From Marinicella meishanensis (GTDB lineage Bacteria > Pseudomonadota > Gammaproteobacteria > Xanthomonadales > Marinicellaceae): a stretch of DNA of 64,000 bases. The stretch lies in contig NZ_JAIOUV010000001.1 in assembly GCF_019931145.1 (NCBI RefSeq), positions 310,001 through 374,000 of the forward strand, given 5' to 3'. The position numbers and the translations under genes are program-made. The notes beneath the pieces were generated by a model. The model made no database searches. It had not been told where the DNA came from and saw nothing but the letters and a program-made list of their open reading frames with translations. Shown in pieces: positions 55,973 to 64,000 of the stretch. How positions within the stretch are numbered: the first letter of the stretch is position 1; every line of letters begins with the position of its first letter.

Positions 55973-56761
55973 TCACGATGGTACGGCATAATCCTGTTGC
56001 TGTACGCGATCCACGCCACACTCCAAATCACTGATCCAATCCAAAAACTCACCAATCATGTTGGCACCTTTGAAGGCCAAGCCATGTTGCGGCACGATCA
56101 TCTCGACATCCAGTTGTTTCACCATTCTGGCCCACAACCGGGTGGCTTTGTTAGAACACATGTAGCGCCGATGAAAGCCTTGCATCAAGGGGATGTGGGC
56201 GGCAAAATCAGTCACCAAGGCCGCCCCTGAATCATCACCGATGGAGGCACCCATATCGCCAGAAAACAATATTTTGCTGATGGGGTCATACAGTTGAAAG
56301 TTACCCACCGAATGCAAAAAGTGGGCGGGCAAAATGACCAACTCACTGTCACCAAATGGCAGGCGCATGCCCCGGTCAGGAATCGACACCACCCGGTCGT
56401 TGAAGTCGCCCACCTGCTTGTCCACATGCGCAGACAACAAATGGGGCAAGAACCGGTCCCACAGCTTGGACACCAACACCTGACAACCGCTGTTGATCAT
56501 CCAGCGATCGATCGAGGCGATGATGTCCGGGTCCTGGTGAGACGCGAAAATGTAATTCAATTTTTTCGGGTTGATGTAGCGGGTGATGGCGATGTTCAAC
56601 GGGATGTAGGTCAAATCACCACCGGGGTCCAACAACAAGGTGTGCTCGCCATGAACAATCAAAAACTGATTGGCTTGCACCCCCTGTCCAGTGACCAAAT
56701 CGGTGAAGGCCAGGCAATAATGATCGCCGTGGCGATACAACACTTCGGGTTTTCCAGACAT
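55973..56761 (-). CDS. MBL-fold protein of the oxygen-binding di-iron (ODP) type
   Basis: Protein of 262 residues. It has the metallo-beta-lactamase fold but with SHQDPDI in place of HxHxDH, then HFLHSVGNF, SGDMG and PQHG. These are the ligands seen in flavodiiron and ODP-type proteins that bind a di-iron pair and oxygen. No flavodoxin domain. The start at 56761 has AAAGGGGG about 7 bases upstream; the frame is open to 56812. It may sense oxygen or redox state. Confidence 0.75.
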   Translation of the reverse strand: MSGKPEVLYRHGDHYCLAFTDLVTGQGVQANQFLIVHGEHTLLLDPGGDLTYIPLNIAITRYINPKKLNYIFASHQDPDIIASIDRWMINSGCQVLVSKLWDRFLPHLLSAHVDKQVGDFNDRVVSIPDRGMRLPFGDSELVILPAHFLHSVGNFQLYDPISKILFSGDMGASIGDDSGAALVTDFAAHIPLMQGFHRRYMCSNKATRLWARMVKQLDVEMIVPQHGLAFKGANMIGEFLDWISDLECGVDRVQQQDYAVPS

Positions 56762-56827
56762 GGGTTTTCCCCCTTTGAGTAAACCCATATATTCGCACAT
56801 GTACACAAACAATGTGCTTGATTGATG

Positions 56828-58642
56828 TCAAACTTGTGCGTTGTTCTCTTTGATCAGGCCAATCACTTTCCACCCAGCGGCCACTTGATCGCTGATTTCC
56901 GAATGGGTGAATACCTTCAGGGTCTTGCCGCCAGGTGATACCGCAAACATCGGAATGACCTGTTTGCCGTGTTTGGCCAAATAGTCTGTCACGGTGAATT
57001 CTTCGGTCAACAAGGTGGTTTTGATTTGCGCCCCTTGGCCCAACCAGCTGGCCAGTTTGGCATAGGTCACCTCTTTGCCAAACAAATGACGGGCCAGGCC
57101 TTCTTGGGCAACGCTGTGTTTTTCGCCTTTGCCCTTGTCCTCGCCTTTCAACACATAAATGTGGGCCCGACCAAATTCATTTTTGTAACGGGTGGCGGCC
57201 AACAGATTCAAATCTTGGTTCATGGAAACCGCCAACAGTTTGCCCACCCCGATCAAGTCGAGGTGTTGGTCGGCATGTTCTGACACCACATTGCCATAGT
57301 AGGTCTTGATGTCTTTCATGCGGGCTTCGCGGATGTAACGCCAATGTGAATCACTGACCATGCATTCAAAGCCATGGCTGTTCAAAGCCTGGGCAATGGC
57401 AATGGCCACCGGATTACTGCCGACCATCAAAATGCCTTTGGCTTCGCTGCTGGACACCCCCAACTTATTGGCCAAGATACCGGCAGTGGCGGATTGAAAC
57501 ACCACCGTGCCAATGATCACCATAAAAGTCAGTGACACCAACAAGGGGGCGTCGGCATAGCCTTGTTGTTCCAGTTTCAAGGCAAACAAAGCCGAGACTG
57601 CGGCGGCCACGATGCCCCGGGGGGCAATCCAGGACAGGATGATCTTTTCTTTCAAATCCAGTTCCGAACCCCAGGTGGAAATGAACACTTTCAGCGGTCT
57701 GGCGACAAATTGCACCACTAAAAAAAGAAAAATCGACAACCAACCGATCTGCATGAAAGCGTCCCAGTCCAGTCGCGCCGCCAGGATGATGAACAAGCCC
57801 GAGATCAACAACACCGTCAGACTTTCCTTGAAATTCAAGATGTCTTCAATCGGCGTGTTTTTGCTGTTGGCCAGCCACATGCCCATCACCGTCACGGTCA
57901 ACAAACCGGACTCATGGGCCAAGAAGTCGGAAAACGCAAACACCGCAAACACCAAGGTCAGGGTGAACACATTGTGCAGGTATTCGGGCAGCCAATGGCG
58001 GCGCAAAATCAAGCCCAACAAGGCACCGGCCACCCCGCCCAACACACAGCCGATCAATAAGATCCAGCCAAAATCCAACAGCACTTCCAGTAAACCAGCC
58101 GCGCCACCTTGGGTGGAAATGATGAAATTGAACACCAACACCGCCAGCAAGGCGCCCAAGGGATCAATGACGATGCCTTCCCAGCGCAACACGTTGGCCA
58201 CTTTTTTATTCAGTTTCAATATGCGCAACATCGGCACAATCACAGTCGGGCCGGTGACCACCACCAAAGAACCAAACAACAAAGACAGCTGCCAGGACAA
58301 ATCGAGGAGGTAGCGGGTGGCCACGGCAATCACCAGCCAGGTGATCAACATGCCCACCGAAACCATGCGCCGCACCACCGATTCGAGGCCCCGAATCTGC
58401 GAAAAGTTCAGGGTCAAGGCCCCTTCAAACAGGATCACCGCCACCGCCAGCGACACCATTGGAAACAGCAGGTCACCAAAGATCAGGTCGGGATCGATCA
58501 AACCCGTAACCGGCTTGCCCAACACGATGCCCAACAACAGCAACAACAAAATCGAGGGCAGTTTCAGCCACCAAGCGGCCCATTGGGCCAAAGAGCCCAA
58601 AATGCCGATGATGGCCAATGCCAACATCAAATGTTCGGTCAT
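56828..58642 (-). CDS. CPA-type cation/proton antiporter with C-terminal TrkA-N/TrkA-C domains
   Basis: Protein of 604 residues: an N-terminal antiporter domain with about 12 helices (1-400), then a nucleotide-binding TrkA-N domain (GILMVGSNPVAIAIAQAL, about 405-520) and a C-terminal TrkA-C-like part. It likely exchanges Na+ or K+ for protons and is gated by NAD(H) or a nucleotide. It overlaps the TerC gene by four bases, which suggests co-translation. Confidence 0.88.
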   Translation of the reverse strand: MTEHLMLALAIIGILGSLAQWAAWWLKLPSILLLLLLGIVLGKPVTGLIDPDLIFGDLLFPMVSLAVAVILFEGALTLNFSQIRGLESVVRRMVSVGMLITWLVIAVATRYLLDLSWQLSLLFGSLVVVTGPTVIVPMLRILKLNKKVANVLRWEGIVIDPLGALLAVLVFNFIISTQGGAAGLLEVLLDFGWILLIGCVLGGVAGALLGLILRRHWLPEYLHNVFTLTLVFAVFAFSDFLAHESGLLTVTVMGMWLANSKNTPIEDILNFKESLTVLLISGLFIILAARLDWDAFMQIGWLSIFLFLVVQFVARPLKVFISTWGSELDLKEKIILSWIAPRGIVAAAVSALFALKLEQQGYADAPLLVSLTFMVIIGTVVFQSATAGILANKLGVSSSEAKGILMVGSNPVAIAIAQALNSHGFECMVSDSHWRYIREARMKDIKTYYGNVVSEHADQHLDLIGVGKLLAVSMNQDLNLLAATRYKNEFGRAHIYVLKGEDKGKGEKHSVAQEGLARHLFGKEVTYAKLASWLGQGAQIKTTLLTEEFTVTDYLAKHGKQVIPMFAVSPGGKTLKVFTHSEISDQVAAGWKVIGLIKENNAQV

Positions 58643-59454
58643 GCTTTTTCCTTCAAGGTCTCAGACAGTTTGGGTGTTTTGGCGATTTTTATTCGGTTCA
58701 GCTTATTCGAGTACCGACCGCGCACGATTTCCGAAATGACCAAAATCACGATGACAAAATAGAACGTGGCTTTGCTCATTTGGGTGATTTCATGGCCAAA
58801 GAATTTCAGGTGGGCGATGTGGCCGCCCTCGGAAATCAACATCACACCGACGATGAACAGGATGAACAAACCCAAGATTTCATACATGCGATTGCGTTGC
58901 AAGAAATCGGCAATGGTGTCGGCCAACCACACCATCAACAAGGCGCCGATGATGATGGCGGTGGCCATCACCACGTAATTATCGGTCAAGGCCATGGCGC
59001 TGAGGATGGAATCAAAGGAAAACACCACATTCATGGTCACGATCAAGGTCAAAGCCATTCCGAATGAGGTCTTCTTGCTTTGCTCTTGATCGGCGTGCTC
59101 TTCCAACAGCATCATGTGCCAGATTTCTTTGGTCGCGGTGTAAATGATGAATGCCCCACCGAGCAGCACCACCACGGCACGCAGGTTGAACGAACCTTCG
59201 ACCACCCCTTGCCAGGCCAAGGTGAACAACGGTTCGGTGAAATAACTGAGCAGTTTGAGCAGCAAGAACAACAAAATCAAGCGGAATCCGACCGCCATCC
59301 AAATCCCGGTCTTGCGCAATTTCGACTGCTTGTCCGGCTCGACCCGTTTGGATTCAATGATGATGTACAGCAGGTTGTCAAAACCCAGCACGGCTTGCAG
59401 CATGATCAACATGCCCAAGGTCAATAAATTCTCTATGGTGAACAATCCTTCCAT
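58639..59454 (-). CDS. TerC-family membrane protein
   Basis: Integral membrane protein of 271 residues with seven to eight helices and the TerC motifs GFDNLLYIIIES and VFSFDSILSAMAL, each with conserved acidic residues inside the membrane. Family members are linked to tellurite resistance and to manganese or calcium export. Paired with the antiporter downstream, it points to ion homeostasis. Confidence 0.9.
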   Translation of the reverse strand: MEGLFTIENLLTLGMLIMLQAVLGFDNLLYIIIESKRVEPDKQSKLRKTGIWMAVGFRLILLFLLLKLLSYFTEPLFTLAWQGVVEGSFNLRAVVVLLGGAFIIYTATKEIWHMMLLEEHADQEQSKKTSFGMALTLIVTMNVVFSFDSILSAMALTDNYVVMATAIIIGALLMVWLADTIADFLQRNRMYEILGLFILFIVGVMLISEGGHIAHLKFFGHEITQMSKATFYFVIVILVISEIVRGRYSNKLNRIKIAKTPKLSETLKEKA

Positions 59455-59523
59455 TGTGACCCTCTTGATTGAAATGACTTCATTGTTAACTTTGGCCGGG
59501 GCTTTTTCAAGCAGAAATCTGCC

Positions 59524-60384
59524 TCAAGTTTTGGCAGGACCCACACGCAACACCAAATAGCTGCCACCCAGGACCAAGCCAGCGGCGATGGCCAGGCGCC
59601 AAGTCACCAATTCATGATTAAACAAGACGCCACCGATGGCCGCCAACACCGGCACCAACAACTGCAGGACCCCCGCTTGCAAGGTGTTCCAATGGGGCAA
59701 CACCGCATACCAAATGGCGTAGCCCAAACCCGAGGTCAAAGCGCCTGAGGCCACCGCCAAACCCACGCCGGTGAGGCTCCAGGCGTTCGGGGTGAACTGC
59801 CACCAGCACAACAGCACCACCCACGGCAAAGACCACAAGAAATTGCGGCTGGTGTCCAACAGTGGCTGGGCCGAACTCCGCCCCAACAACGTGTATCCAC
59901 CCCAGGCGATGCCGCTGAGCATCATCAACAAACCGGCGGCCAAGGTGGGGCTGCCCCAAGCGGGCAACAGCAAATACCCCAAACCCACAAAGGCCAACAC
60001 CAAACCCAACCATTCTCCTGCAGCCGGTCGATGGCCTTGAATGAAACCGGCCATCAACAAAGTGAGTTGCACCGCAGCAAACAGAATCAGTGCGCCACTG
60101 CCGGTGTCCAGCACCCGATAGGCCACCGAAAAGGCCAACGCATAGACAAACAAAAACAAGGAACCGGCGAGGGTTGAGCTAGTGGGGCGGCGACACAACC
60201 GCTGGCGGTTGTTGGTTTTCAACAAACACAAGAATGTCAACATCACCGCTCCGGCCAGCAAACGAATGGCGGTGAAACCGGCGGCATCAATCAAGCCCCC
60301 GGCCAAGGCCCAACGGTTCAACACCGAGTTGCCAGCAAAGGCCAGCAAAGCCAATGCCGTGAGCAACCACAGACGGGGTTTCAT
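59524..60384 (-). CDS. EamA/DMT-family transporter, last gene of the kynurenine operon
   Basis: Membrane protein of 286 residues with ten predicted helices in two EamA repeats (about 5-135 and 150-280). Its ATG overlaps the stop of the cyclase gene by four bases, so it belongs to the operon. Its substrate could be tryptophan, kynurenine or a breakdown product, in either direction; this is inferred from position. Confidence 0.85.
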   Translation of the reverse strand: MKPRLWLLTALALLAFAGNSVLNRWALAGGLIDAAGFTAIRLLAGAVMLTFLCLLKTNNRQRLCRRPTSSTLAGSLFLFVYALAFSVAYRVLDTGSGALILFAAVQLTLLMAGFIQGHRPAAGEWLGLVLAFVGLGYLLLPAWGSPTLAAGLLMMLSGIAWGGYTLLGRSSAQPLLDTSRNFLWSLPWVVLLCWWQFTPNAWSLTGVGLAVASGALTSGLGYAIWYAVLPHWNTLQAGVLQLLVPVLAAIGGVLFNHELVTWRLAIAAGLVLGGSYLVLRVGPAKT

Positions 60385-61184
60385 CGCTGATTGGTGTCCA
60401 GGCGATACAGCAATGGATTGCTGGGCACGGCGTTGAGGTTCAAGCGGGGCAATTGCAGGTTCAACAAATAGGCACCGTCTTTGATCTCATTGGGCACATA
60501 TACCATTTCGGTGATGGTTTTGTGCTTGAATTGCTCAGCCGTGGTCGCGTGTGACCCAGGCTCGATGTTCCAAAACAAACGGTGGTTGTTCAACACCCCA
60601 TCATCATGCAACCGGTCCACCGAGGGCAGATCGACCAACAGGTGTTCAATGGCGGTTTCGTTGACCAACCAGTGCATCGCTTCATGGCTGAAAAAAGCCG
60701 GCTGAATGTCTTGCCCATAGCGGTGTGAAAGCTTGGCCTGGGTATTGGGTAAGGTCCTGATAATCAACGCTTTTACACCTGCATGTAAATTTTTCTTTAC
60801 GGGTGTCAACTGGTATCGGCAGATCACTTTGTCACCCGGCTCCAAGGGCGGTGAATAGGTGTCCATGCTGACATGGCTGACCGGTTCCAGGGTCAGCAAA
60901 TGGGCCAACATCAACGGTTGTTTCACCACCTCATGCGGCGGCACCAATTCATCAATCACGTGCGAAATGCTTTCGGTGTGGGTGCCGTTGCAATGGGGGT
61001 TGAAAGTCACCGATGGCGCGTTGCATGAACCGCCTTGGGTGGTGTCGCCAATGAAGCCGCCGGCTTGCATCGGTTCAGCATGGGCCATGGCGGCCCCAAA
61101 ATGGTTCGGCTGTGGACCGCCGGCAAAGTCCATGGCAATGGCAATGGACGCCGGCGGGGTTTTGAAATCGATGCGTTGAGCCAT
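60381..61184 (-). CDS. Cyclase-family hydrolase, probably a kynurenine formamidase-like enzyme
   Basis: Protein of 267 residues in the cyclase (KynB-like) superfamily. The signature metal site is HCNGTHTESISHV, a variant of HxGTHxDxPxH. LIIRTLPN and FSHEAMHWLV follow. KynB opens N-formylkynurenine in tryptophan breakdown. Typical bacterial KynB is about 210 residues and has a stricter motif, so another cyclic-amide or lactone substrate in the pathway is possible. The start at 61184 overlaps the ACMSD stop by one base. Confidence 0.75.
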   Translation of the reverse strand: MAQRIDFKTPPASIAIAMDFAGGPQPNHFGAAMAHAEPMQAGGFIGDTTQGGSCNAPSVTFNPHCNGTHTESISHVIDELVPPHEVVKQPLMLAHLLTLEPVSHVSMDTYSPPLEPGDKVICRYQLTPVKKNLHAGVKALIIRTLPNTQAKLSHRYGQDIQPAFFSHEAMHWLVNETAIEHLLVDLPSVDRLHDDGVLNNHRLFWNIEPGSHATTAEQFKHKTITEMVYVPNEIKDGAYLLNLQLPRLNLNAVPSNPLLYRLDTNQR

Positions 61185-62194
61185 CAGACAAACTGCGACC
61201 GGTCCAGCTGCAACCACTCCAGCGCGGTGCCGGCCAGCATGCGGGCTTTGGTCTCATCACTGTAGGGCATCGAGTGAATCAGTTTGCCCGGTTGCAACTC
61301 ACCCAGAGGAAACGGGTAATCGGTGCCCAGCGCCAAGCGATCAGCGCCCATCAGCTTAACGATGTAATCCAGCACCCCGGGTTCATGCACCAAGGTGTCC
61401 AGGTATATTTGTTTCAGGTATTTGCGCGGGTTGTGCGGGTTGTCCACCGCCACCAGGTCCGGCCTGACTTCAAAGCCATGCTCAATGCGGCCAATGCTGG
61501 CCGGAAACCCGCCACCGCCGTGGGCAAAGGCGATGCGCAAATTGGGCAACCGTTCCAGCACCCCACCAAAAATCATCGAGCAAATGGCCAAAGAGGTTTC
61601 GGCCGGCATGCCCACCAACCAGGGCAACCAGTATTTTTCCATTTGCTTTTTGCCCACCATGTCCCACGGATGTACGAAAATGGCCGCACCCAGTTCTTCG
61701 GCAGCGGCAAACACATCAAACAATTCCGGGGCATTCAAATTCCAATCGTTCACATGTGAACCAATTTGCACGCCAGCCAAGCCCAATTCCTTGACACAGC
61801 GTTCCAATTCTTTGATCGCCAGGTCCGGCGCCTGCATCGGCAAGGTGCCCAAACCGACCAAACGGCGGGGGTCGGTGGCCACTTTTTGCGCCATGTCGTC
61901 ATTCAAAAACCGCGACAAATCATGGGTGTCTTGGGGTTTGGCCCAATAACAAAACATCACCGGCACGGTCGACAACACCTGCACATGCACCCCGTGTTGG
62001 TCACATTCTTGCAGCCGCACATGCGGGTCCCAACAATTGGACTCAATGTCGCGAAAGTGCTTGCCGTCTTGCATCATGCGGGCACAACCGCAGCCGGTGT
62101 GCTCCAATTGCACGAAGCCACCGTACCCATAACGGTCACGCAAGTTGGGCCAGTTCTCAGGCAGGATGTGGGTGTGGATGTCGATGGTCAGCAT
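61184..62194 (-). CDS. 2-amino-3-carboxymuconate-6-semialdehyde decarboxylase (ACMSD)
   Basis: Zinc amidohydrolase-fold decarboxylase of 336 residues acting after 3-hydroxyanthranilate dioxygenase. Zinc ligands: HTH in DIHTHILPE at about residue 8, His in FVHPWDMVG, and Asp in LGTDYPFPLG near residue 290; AFAHGGGGFP is typical. It diverts the ring-opened product from quinolinate (NAD) to 2-aminomuconate (energy). The ATG at 62194 overlaps the upstream stop by one base. Confidence 0.93.
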   Translation of the reverse strand: MLTIDIHTHILPENWPNLRDRYGYGGFVQLEHTGCGCARMMQDGKHFRDIESNCWDPHVRLQECDQHGVHVQVLSTVPVMFCYWAKPQDTHDLSRFLNDDMAQKVATDPRRLVGLGTLPMQAPDLAIKELERCVKELGLAGVQIGSHVNDWNLNAPELFDVFAAAEELGAAIFVHPWDMVGKKQMEKYWLPWLVGMPAETSLAICSMIFGGVLERLPNLRIAFAHGGGGFPASIGRIEHGFEVRPDLVAVDNPHNPRKYLKQIYLDTLVHEPGVLDYIVKLMGADRLALGTDYPFPLGELQPGKLIHSMPYSDETKARMLAGTALEWLQLDRSQFV

Positions 62195-62736
62195 CAAAGA
62201 TCCAGCTTGTTGGTGGCTGGCATCACCGTGCCGCACCGGTCACAGGTGCGGGCATCTTCGTCACCAAAAAACCGCTCAAACACCGGAAAGAAATCTTTTT
62301 CGATGTCTTCCAGGGTGAAGTATTCTTCATACAATTTTTGGTTGCAGTTTTCACAGAACCACATCAAGCCATCTTTTTCATGCAGCAGTCGCTTGCGCTC
62401 CACCACCAAGCCAATGGAGTTGGCAAAGCGCACCGGCGAATGCGGCATCCGCGGTGGCAACAAAAACACTTCGCCAGCCTTGATGGGATAATCCACCACT
62501 TGGCCATTTTGTTGGGTTTTCAACAACATCTCACCTTCCAGCTGGTAAAAAAATTCCGGACCCTCATCATAATGGTAGTCGCGCCGGCCATTGGGCCCAC
62601 CCACCACCATGACGATGAAGTCATCCTCTTCGAACACTTGTTTGTTACACACCGGCGGCTTGAGTTGATCGCGGTGGGCTTCGATCCAGCCCTTGAAATC
62701 AAACGGCGGCATGGGTTTGGCGTTGGTGGTTTTCAT
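62194..62736 (-). CDS. nbaC: 3-hydroxyanthranilate 3,4-dioxygenase
   Basis: Ring-opening Fe(II) dioxygenase of 180 residues. The cupin iron site is [17 protein letters not shown] (His, Glu) and RMPHSPVRF (His). The bacterial-type C-terminal rubredoxin-like site has CENCN and CDRCG. It forms 2-amino-3-carboxymuconate semialdehyde, the substrate of the next gene. Its start overlaps the amnD-like stop (ATGA). Confidence 0.95.
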   Translation of the reverse strand: MKTTNAKPMPPFDFKGWIEAHRDQLKPPVCNKQVFEEDDFIVMVVGGPNGRRDYHYDEGPEFFYQLEGEMLLKTQQNGQVVDYPIKAGEVFLLPPRMPHSPVRFANSIGLVVERKRLLHEKDGLMWFCENCNQKLYEEYFTLEDIEKDFFPVFERFFGDEDARTCDRCGTVMPATNKLDL

Positions 62737-63170
62737 GCGGTTTCCCCAGTCTTGTCGTTGCTCATGTTGGCTATACATTTTAACTCAATGGCAATCGGCG
62801 TTGGCAGCTTGTTGATTTCCACCGTGGTGCGACACGGTTGGTTGCTGGCAAAATATTCGGTATAAACCCGGTTGTAGGTGGCAAAGTCATCGTCCATGTT
62901 GGTCAAAAACACCGTCACATCGACCAAATCATCCCAGCTCGCACCGCTGGCCTCCAGCACCAACCGCACGTTATCAAAGACACTGCGACATTGGGTTTCG
63001 ATGCAATACGAGGTCACATTGCCCCCTTCATCCAACACCACCCCAGGAATGTCTTGGCTGCCTTTTTGCCGTGGACCCACCCCCGACAAAAACAACAAAT
63101 TGCCCACTTGACGGGCATGCGGATACAACCCCACGGGATCGGGTGCTTGGTTGGCCATGACTTTTTTCAT
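62733..63170 (-). CDS. RidA-family 2-aminomuconate deaminase
   Basis: Protein of 145 residues in the RidA fold, with [52 protein letters not shown] and the Cys-rich end [22 protein letters not shown]. This subfamily removes the amino group of 2-aminomuconate in the lower kynurenine (nba-type) pathway. It is first in a five-gene operon with overlapping starts and stops. Confidence 0.85.
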   Translation of the reverse strand: MKKVMANQAPDPVGLYPHARQVGNLLFLSGVGPRQKGSQDIPGVVLDEGGNVTSYCIETQCRSVFDNVRLVLEASGASWDDLVDVTVFLTNMDDDFATYNRVYTEYFASNQPCRTTVEINKLPTPIAIELKCIANMSNDKTGETA

Positions 63171-63258
63171 TTTTTGATTCTCTCGCTTGTGTTGTGCTGG
63201 ACAATGAATGGCGCGGCATTCACAATGTTTGATTTCATTGGCTCAGAGGAGACACCCC

Positions 63259-63405
63259 ATGCTTGGTTTCATCACACTCGGCACCAACGACCTGGATGCT
63301 GCATCAAGATTTTACGACAGCCTGTTTGCTGAAATCAATGTCAGCCAGGTCGCACAGTTAACCACCCATTGGGCCCAACACACCCACTCAAGGAGTCTGC
63401 CATGA
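63259..63405 (+). pseudogene. Truncated VOC/glyoxalase-family gene fragment
   Basis: A 48-codon frame beginning MLGFITLGTNDLDAASRFYDSLFAEI matches the first strand and helix of VOC-fold (glyoxalase/bleomycin-resistance) proteins, then turns into unrelated residues and stops inside the next gene's start. The normal length is about 120-130 residues, so about three-quarters is missing. It may be a decayed gene or a regulatory leader. Confidence 0.55.
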
Positions 63406-64000
63406 TCAAGAAAATTCTGAAAATTTTGGGTGGCTTGTTGTTGGTGGTGGTGTTGCTGGCTTCGGCGTTCTTTGTTCATGTGTGGTATTTCAAACCCTAT
63501 GACATCAATTTGTTCTTCGGGCGCACGGCCCTGCAATTTGCCTTGCAAAGCCCTGAAACATTGAGTTCAGTTCGGGTGTTGGAACAGTTTGGCCTGGATG
63601 GCCACAACGCCGAACTGGACGACGCCAGCCTGGCAGCGGGTGACCGCACCCTGGAACAAATGCTCAAAGCCCACGAAACCCTGCTGTCCTATACCGATGA
63701 GGATTTGGAACCCGCCGATAAAATGTCCAAAGACGTGATGTTGTCTTTGTTGGACATCATGGTAGAAGGCCAACGGTTTCGGTTTCATAATTATCCGGTG
63801 AATCAACTGTTCGGGGTACAAAATGGTTTTCCCTCTTTCATGGAGAGCACCCACCAAATCGACGATGTGGGCGATGCCGAAGATTACCTCAGCCGCCTGT
63901 CCAAAGTGGGGGTTAAATTTGATCAGGTGCTGGAAGGCTTGCGCCACCGCGAAAACCTGGGCATCTTACCACCCCAGTTTGTGGTGACCAAGGTGTTGGA
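63402..64000 (+). CDS. DUF885-family protein, N-terminal part (cut by window end)
   Basis: Starts MIKKILKILGGLLLVVVLLASAFFVHV, an N-terminal membrane anchor, followed by the helical N-terminal domain of DUF885 metallopeptidases (ARxLEQMLKAHETLLSY-like, LLDIMVEGQRFRFHNYPVNQ, FPSFMESTHQIDDVGDAEDYLSRLS). The zinc-binding part would lie beyond 64000. AAGGAG is present upstream. A second, shorter DUF885 gene is at 12.2 kb. Confidence 0.82.
   Translation, partial: MIKKILKILGGLLLVVVLLASAFFVHVWYFKPYDINLFFGRTALQFALQSPETLSSVRVLEQFGLDGHNAELDDASLAAGDRTLEQMLKAHETLLSYTDEDLEPADKMSKDVMLSLLDIMVEGQRFRFHNYPVNQLFGVQNGFPSFMESTHQIDDVGDAEDYLSRLSKVGVKFDQVLEGLRHRENLGILPPQFVVTKVL

Overview
The window looks like a chromosomal segment of a Gram-negative, aerobic gammaproteobacterium. 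It encodes outer-membrane proteins, RpoH, the GroES/GroEL pair, UbiG, DNA polymerase IV, a PPi-type phosphofructokinase, a glyoxylate shunt and a kynurenine-pathway operon. A Marinicella-like or Xanthomonadales-related host is my guess from gene content; no rRNA or other marker here settles it. I found no tRNA, rRNA, prophage or CRISPR.

Layout. 0-9 kb: sppA, a glutathione transferase, rpoH with a consensus sigma-70 promoter, then a minus-strand run pfp / nucleotide-sugar dehydrogenase / dinB, then adk and tusA. 9-11.1 kb: groES-groEL behind what reads as a sigma-32 promoter. 11.3-14.8 kb: four overlapping genes for a small membrane protein, a trypsin-like protease, a DUF885 metallopeptidase and a PDZ-alpha/beta-hydrolase. 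14.9-22.1 kb: yadGH ABC exporter, rubredoxin, MerC-like protein, ubiG-gph, a hydrolase, two unknowns and a diguanylate cyclase. 22.1-25.9 kb: a REP/BIME repeat field around a REP-associated tyrosine transposase, with an oxidoreductase and a gene broken by a 7-bp duplication. 25.9-30 kb: divergent glcB and aceA with palindromic sites between them. 30-34 kb: accessory, AT-richer DNA with a second HUH transposase element, a toxin-antitoxin pair whose toxin tail is built from a duplicated element end, an orphan integron attC-like site and a DUF6882-like gene. 34-46.9 kb: Ser/Thr kinase, threonine synthase, PEP carboxylase, autotransporter-type barrel, Dcp peptidase, RidA, PepSY protein and a small exported protein. 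46.9-54.8 kb: VWA repeat protein, OmpW, then a TetR-controlled locus for an RND/MMPL transporter fused in frame to a LolA-like periplasmic protein and followed by an outer-membrane barrel. 55-59.5 kb: BON and DUF1328 stress proteins, an ODP-type MBL protein, a cation/proton antiporter and TerC. 59.5-63.2 kb: a five-gene overlapping kynurenine/3-hydroxyanthranilate operon. The end holds a truncated VOC gene and the start of a second DUF885 protein.

The strongest candidate for an under-described system is the TetR / RND-LolA / barrel locus (49.6-54.8 kb). Three near-identical operators mark it, two of them overlapping putative -35 boxes. The transporter reads straight into a second protein that keeps its own ribosome-binding site and signal peptide. 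The gene set suggests cargo movement from inner membrane through periplasm to outer membrane; the cargo is unknown.
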